From Chara braunii (lineage: Eukaryota > Streptophyta > Charophyceae > Charales > Characeae), in contig BFEA01000186.1 in assembly GCA_003427395.1 (NCBI GenBank), forward strand, positions 1,614,094-1,636,008: a stretch of DNA of 21,915 nt, in the 5' to 3' direction. The notes under the pieces were generated by a model. The model was not told where the DNA came from and did not search any database. It saw only the letters and a list, made by a program, of their open reading frames with translations. The translations under genes were made by a program, and so were the position numbers. Within the stretch, counting starts at the first letter, position 1; every line of letters starts with the position of its first letter. Shown piece after piece: positions 18,544 to 21,915 of the stretch.

Positions 18544-18856
18544 GCTGATGTGGCGCAGGTCATCTGTCGACCTCGCTGATGTGGCGCATGCCACTTGTCT
18601 ACATTGCTGATGTGGCACAAGCCATATGTCTGTCGTGCTGATGTGGTGCCGCTGTCTGGAGCTTAGTCACAACGATAGGATAACGCGGCATTGGCCACGC
18701 TGTCTGGAGCTTAGTCACAACGATAGGATAGCAGCAGCCATTCCGTTTTTACTACTGACGTGGCATCGGCCACGCTGGGTACATGATGATGTGGCTCATG
18801 CCACTTATCTACATTGTTGATGTGGCATTGCCACGCTATGTGTAGTGCTGAGGCGG
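18544..18856. repeat. 31 bp minisatellite with a nested 48 bp duplication
   Basis: GCTGATGTGG starts units at 18544, 18575, 18606 and 18637, exactly 31 bp apart. A second run, GATGATGTGG (18785), GTTGATGTGG (18816) and GCTGAGGCGG (18847), keeps the same period. A typical unit continues with CGCATGCCACTTGTCTACATT. Between the runs a 48 bp segment, starting GCTGTCTGGAGCTTAGTCAC, is duplicated at 18651 and 18699. Confidence 0.9.
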
Positions 18857-19144
18857 TATTCTCTGTGTGATCAGGACTCATCAGACTCATTACCGGGTGT
18901 TGTTTTGATGACGAGGAGGCAAGGAGAAGCCGGAGGGAGAAGTGGGTACTTATTGGGCTACTCTCCTGATTGTCATTGATCATCTCTCTCACCCTTTCAC
19001 TGTCTTTTCTCCCTCCACTCTCTTCGTCTATTGGTAACGAGAAGATGTATCAGATATCACTCTTATAGTTGCTGGAGACATTGTGCAGATCTGAGCCTAC
19101 TGGTACTACGACGTCTAACGAGTACCTTCCAGTCTGAGTTCACT

Positions 19145-19145
<1 letters not shown>
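18857..19145. other. Spacer without a gene
   Basis: No frame or repeat of note, apart from a purine-rich GAGGAGGCAAGGAGAAG stretch near 18914. Confidence 0.3.

Positions 19146-19201
<56 letters not shown>
19146..19201. repeat. (AAT)n microsatellite, ~56 bp
   Basis: A pure TAA/AAT run. It is followed directly by ACAAGGAAATTTAGC; the tract near 21.0 kb is followed by the similar ACAAGGAAAATGAGC. The tract and its 3' flank therefore belong to one repeat. Confidence 0.97.
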
Positions 19202-19202
<1 letters not shown>

Positions 19203-19545
19203 AAGGAAATTTAGCACAAGCGAGATATCAAAACACAGAATGCACAATCACATTGAGAGTTAGACAGTATCACGGTGTCCAGAAAGCAGCATTGCAGCAA
19301 TATGACATCAATGGAAAATTGTAACACTGAAGACCAATGTCAATAAGAGTTTGCTTTCGCCGCCACCAACACAGCAGCCCAGTCCCTTCTCCCTACTTGG
19401 CGCTCAACGTTCGGCCTACTATCCCGCAACTACTACCAGTCTACGAATTGACAATGCAACGGCTGATGTTGGCAGCAAAACCGAAGTACTGAAAGATGCA
19501 GATTCATGGAGACCATTGCCAATACCAGGTATGTGTCTTAACACC
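19202..19545 (+). repeat. Exon-like repeat module, copy 2
   Basis: After the (AAT)n come ACAAGGAAATTTAGC, then box 1 CCTACTTGGCGCTCAACGTTCGGCC (near 19399) and box 2 ATACCAGGTATGTGTCT (near 19524). The ~83 bp before the donor aligns with copy 4, sharing GCTGATG and CCGAAGTAC at matching places. It is open in a frame reading DNATADVGSKTEVLKDADSW just before CAG|GTATGT. A downstream pyrimidine tract follows. Confidence 0.55.
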
Positions 19546-19700
19546 ATCATCATCATCCATCTCTCTCGCTTTCACTTGTCTGCCCGCTTGTTTCTTTCTG
19601 TGTGTGTGTCTGTTAGTGTTTTTGTCTGTCTGTCTTTCCTCTCTCTTTTCGTTACTTTCTCTCCTTTCTCTCCTTCTTCCTCGGCGTGTTTCCTATTTTT
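19546..19700. repeat. Pyrimidine-rich tract
   Basis: CATCATCATC, then CTCTCTCG, TGTCTGTC and TTTCTCTCC-type sequence. The 148-residue ORF (19351-19797) is open largely because of this tract. Confidence 0.8.
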
Positions 19701-20034
19701 CCTAAATGATAAGGTTCATTTGAATTTATCATGGCACTCCCCCAAACCGTCAGAATCACCACAATCCAGACATTTCTCCGGACTATTGGATCTGTAGGAG
19801 CGACGGGTGGTGTGTACAAGGGGCAGGGAAGTTAGCAATATGAGTCGATGGCTCATCCGCAAGGAATACGAGTGAGAACGATATACAAAAAGCCAAGTTG
19901 CGAAATCACACAAATGTCCAAGCAGAGAGTACAAATGCACTGAGGAACCATCCATATAGAGCAATACAATGAAGTAATGAGTCAATGTCCAAGCTCGTAG
20001 GCCACACCAACACAGTATCCAGAGTCGTCCTCTC
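19701..20034. other. Spacer upstream of module copy 3
   Basis: No (AAT)n here, unlike the other module copies. No gene seen. Confidence 0.3.
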
Positions 20035-20185
20035 TGTCCGGCGCCCAACGCCCAGCCTACTCTAGTCGACTGTCTACCTACAACTGTGTTCTCACAGCAG
20101 GCTCACTTCAACTCTCGAAGACAAATGTACATGACTATCAACACAATAACCAACCTCTCTTCTTACACCAGGTACGTATCTCATC
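20035..20185 (+). repeat. Exon-like repeat module, copy 3
   Basis: Box 1, TGTCCGGCGCCCAACGCCCA (near 20034), is followed ~129 bp later by box 2, CACCAGGTACGTATCTCATC (near 20166). It aligns with copy 4 at GGCGCC..GCGCCCAG.CTAC and at the CACCAG|GTA donor. No open frame is shared with copies 2 and 4. Confidence 0.55.
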
Positions 20186-20301
20186 ACCCTCAATCAGACC
20201 TTGACAACCCCACTCTCACCCCCTTCCTTGAAGACCACCAGATCACCCGCATCAACCCCCGACGCTTCAACCCCCTACACATTATAGGTGGGATCAAAGC
20301 A

Positions 20302-20339
20302 CAACAATAATAATAGTAGTAATAATAATAAAATAATAA

Positions 20340-20391
<52 letters not shown>
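20302..20391. repeat. (AAT)n microsatellite, ~90 bp with early interruptions
   Basis: AATAATAATAGTAGTAATAATAATAAAATAATAA followed by a pure AAT run. The sequence 3' of it (GTAATCAGACCCGC) differs from the flank of copies 2 and 4. Confidence 0.96.
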
Positions 20392-20985
20392 TAATCAGAC
20401 CCGCTTTCTTTTCCACTCCGAATACATGCAAACAGATGGTGATTCACCCCGGCGCACTGCGCCTACTCAAAGCTCAGAGATATGGAACCCGAGAATACAG
20501 TTCAGATGCAAGCTCGCTTCGACAGGCTATGGCGCATCAGCACCCGTACATCCCAACTCTCGTTACTGGGTTCAGCACCACCGTTTGCACATACCTCAAC
20601 TATGGACCATCCTTAGTACCCCAGACACTTCCCGCTCTCACACACGCTTACAGACTAAAGCATATCTCCCTCCTACTCTCTCTTCCTCCTCTTCTTCTTT
20701 GTCCTTTTCTTCTTTTTCTCCCTCCTCTTCTCCTTCTCCTCCTCCTCCTCCCTCTTCTTCGTGCGCACTTCTCTTCCACGCTTATCACCTTCCTTCCTTT
20801 TGCGCACCTCCTCCAACACCGTACTTGGCCACAATGCCAGCTAGGTTCCAAAACGGAGAAAGTCGATCCCCCCCCCGTCTCTTTTTCTCACACTCTCTTT
20901 CTTTCCCGTGAGTACCCTTCTTCCTCCCCACGGTGTTCTACTCCGGTCTTTCCTTCAAACACACGTAGTTGCTATCTTACTAGGA
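20392..20985. other. Spacer with a long pyrimidine tract, no gene
   Basis: 20436-20910 is open in two plus frames (161 and 184 residues), but both depend on the CT/CTT tract at 20660-20760 (Ser/Pro/Leu-rich products). A GGCGCACTGCGCCTACTC near 20450 faintly recalls box 1 of the exon-like module without a matching donor. Confidence 0.45.
20660..20760. repeat. Pyrimidine (CTT/CCT) tract
   Basis: Almost pure C/T for ~100 bp on the plus strand, with TCTTCCTCCTCTTCTTC-type repeats. Confidence 0.9.
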
Positions 20986-21063
20986 TGTAATAATAATAAT
21001 AATAATTATATAATAATAATAATCTTTATAATAATAATAATAATAATAATAATAGTAATAATA
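20986..21063. repeat. (AAT)n microsatellite, interrupted
   Basis: AAT repeats with TATAT and CTTTAT interruptions, ending in GTCGTAATCATAAT. It is followed by ACAAGGAAAATGAGC, as at 19.2 kb. Confidence 0.95.
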
Positions 21064-21408
21064 ATAGTCGTAATCATAATACAAGGAAAATGAGCGATAG
21101 CAAACTTCAGAAACCAAGCAACAACATACACATGAGACCAGATAGTCATGACCTCGAACCAAGAGCAGAATTGTGTGCACACCCAAAAGCTCATAATTGA
21201 CAATGCTGGAATAGTCTCGTCATCATCATCAACGAAGATCCAATGTTGATATCCTATCTGGCGCTCGGCGCCCAGACTACAGATGGCAGATCCTATCTAG
21301 CCTAAACTACAACACCGCTGATGACGTCAACAACTCCCCGAAGTACGAGCAGATCTCGGCCAATGGCGTTCGCCTCAAGCACCAGGTATGTCTCTCGCAT
21401 CACTCACA
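21064..21408 (+). repeat. Exon-like repeat module, copy 4 (best preserved)
   Basis: After the (AAT)n come ACAAGGAAAATGAGCGATAGC, CCAGATAGTCATG (also near 17267 beside copy 1), box 1 TATCTGGCGCTCGGCGCCCA (21255 on) and box 2 CACCAGGTATGTCTCTC (near 21388). The segment before the donor is open as YNTADDVNNSPKYEQISANG and KHQ up to CAG|GTATGT. I do not recognise the peptide. A pyrimidine tract follows the donor, as in copy 2. Confidence 0.55.
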
Positions 21409-21449
21409 ACCTCGTTCCCCAACACACAGACGCCACATGCACACGCGTA

Positions 21450-21540
21450 GAGCTCTCTCTCCCTCTCTCTTTCTCTCTCTCTCTCTCCTACACACACTCA
21501 TACACACACCCACGCGCGCACACACATACATACACACACT
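21450..21540. repeat. CT-rich then CA-rich simple sequence
   Basis: CTCTCTCTCCCTCTCTCTTT at 21452 on, then ACACACACTCATACACACAC-type sequence to 21540. ORFs that cross it are repeat products. Confidence 0.95.
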
Positions 21541-21545
21541 AAGTC

Positions 21546-21808
21546 GTAGCAATGCACATTCTCATCTAGTAGCCATAGATTCATTCCATTTTGTTTATCT
21601 TATAGATGGAAATGCGCGATCTAGCCGCGAGGTTTACACACACACTCACACGATCATATACACACATATATATTCGTAGTAATGCATATTTCCTCGTTTT
21701 AGTGTTAGATTCATTTTATTTTGTTCATCCTGTTGATACGAGTATGGTAGTGCATCTTTCCATATTCCAGTGGTAGATTCATTTAGTTTTGTTTATCTCA
21801 TCGATGTC
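21546..21808. repeat. ~65 bp direct repeat, three copies
   Basis: Copies start at about 21546 (GTAGCAATGCACATT), 21676 (GTAGTAATGCATATT) and 21744 (ATGGTAGTGCATCTT). Each continues with a TAGATTCATT..xTTTTGTT.ATC block ending in GATG or GATA. An AC-rich insertion separates copies 1 and 2. The third runs into the terminal (AC)n. Confidence 0.8.
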
Positions 21809-21823
21809 CGCTGCGCGGTGTCG

Positions 21824-21829
<6 letters not shown>

Positions 21830-21915
<86 letters not shown>
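21830..21915. repeat. (AC)n microsatellite running off the window end
   Basis: A pure CA/AC run of at least 80 bp; the true length is unknown because it reaches the window edge. Confidence 0.98.

Noticed and set aside
20426-20990. Two overlapping Ser/Pro/Leu-rich ORFs of 161 and 184 residues
   Set aside because: Both depend on the CT/CTT tract; frames are mutually exclusive and have no recognisable motif.
17008-21915. CRISPR-like regular spacing of the (AAT)n or module copies
   Set aside because: Spacings are irregular (0.7-2 kb), units are diverged, and the context is eukaryotic.

Overview
This window looks like nuclear DNA of a eukaryote, in a repeat-dominated region between genes. Evidence: there is no compact gene layout. 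Long microsatellites are present: (AT)n, (GA)n, several long (AAT)n and a terminal (AC)n. There are several minisatellites, a tRNA-related SINE-like family, inverted-repeat-bounded blocks, and sharp swings between AT-rich and GC-rich stretches. I cannot name the species; an invertebrate or an alga would both fit. I found no intact recognisable protein-coding gene, no rRNA and no convincing functional tRNA gene.

Layout. 1-400: two direct copies of a ~200 bp AT-rich unit. 707-780: interrupted (AT)n. 1327-2260: ~82 bp minisatellite whose units are near-palindromes. 2261-3478: unannotated DNA with several strong hairpins. 3479-4620: a ~1.1 kb block bounded by ~115 bp inverted repeats. 4866-7555: a ~2.7 kb block bounded by ~195 bp inverted repeats. 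It holds a frameshifted plus-strand ORF relic (5350-6439) and a SINE-like copy (6425-6896). 7556-9200: mixed sequence. 9207-10950: a GC/purine-rich degenerate tandem family with a ~97 bp (GA)n expansion. 11290-11455: a two-copy repeat. 11775-13208: three weak ORF candidates. 13208-15485: three further SINE-like copies, two of them head-to-tail as a ~800 bp dimer. 15490-16860: AT-rich DNA with small hairpins and a 68 bp direct repeat. 17.0-21.9 kb: a different repeat vocabulary with five (AAT)n tracts, a 31 bp minisatellite, pyrimidine tracts, and four diverged copies of an exon-like module ending in a consensus 5' splice donor. A ~65 bp repeat and (AC)n run to the window end.

The best candidates for something undescribed are three. 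First, the minus-strand SINE-like family with 5' A/B-box-like modules, a second internal A-box-like motif and alternating subfamilies joined as dimers. Second, the repeated GGCGCC-box / splice-donor module downstream of (AAT)n tracts. Third, the 2.7 kb inverted-repeat block with an eroded ORF of unknown family. All family assignments are by eye; no database search was possible.
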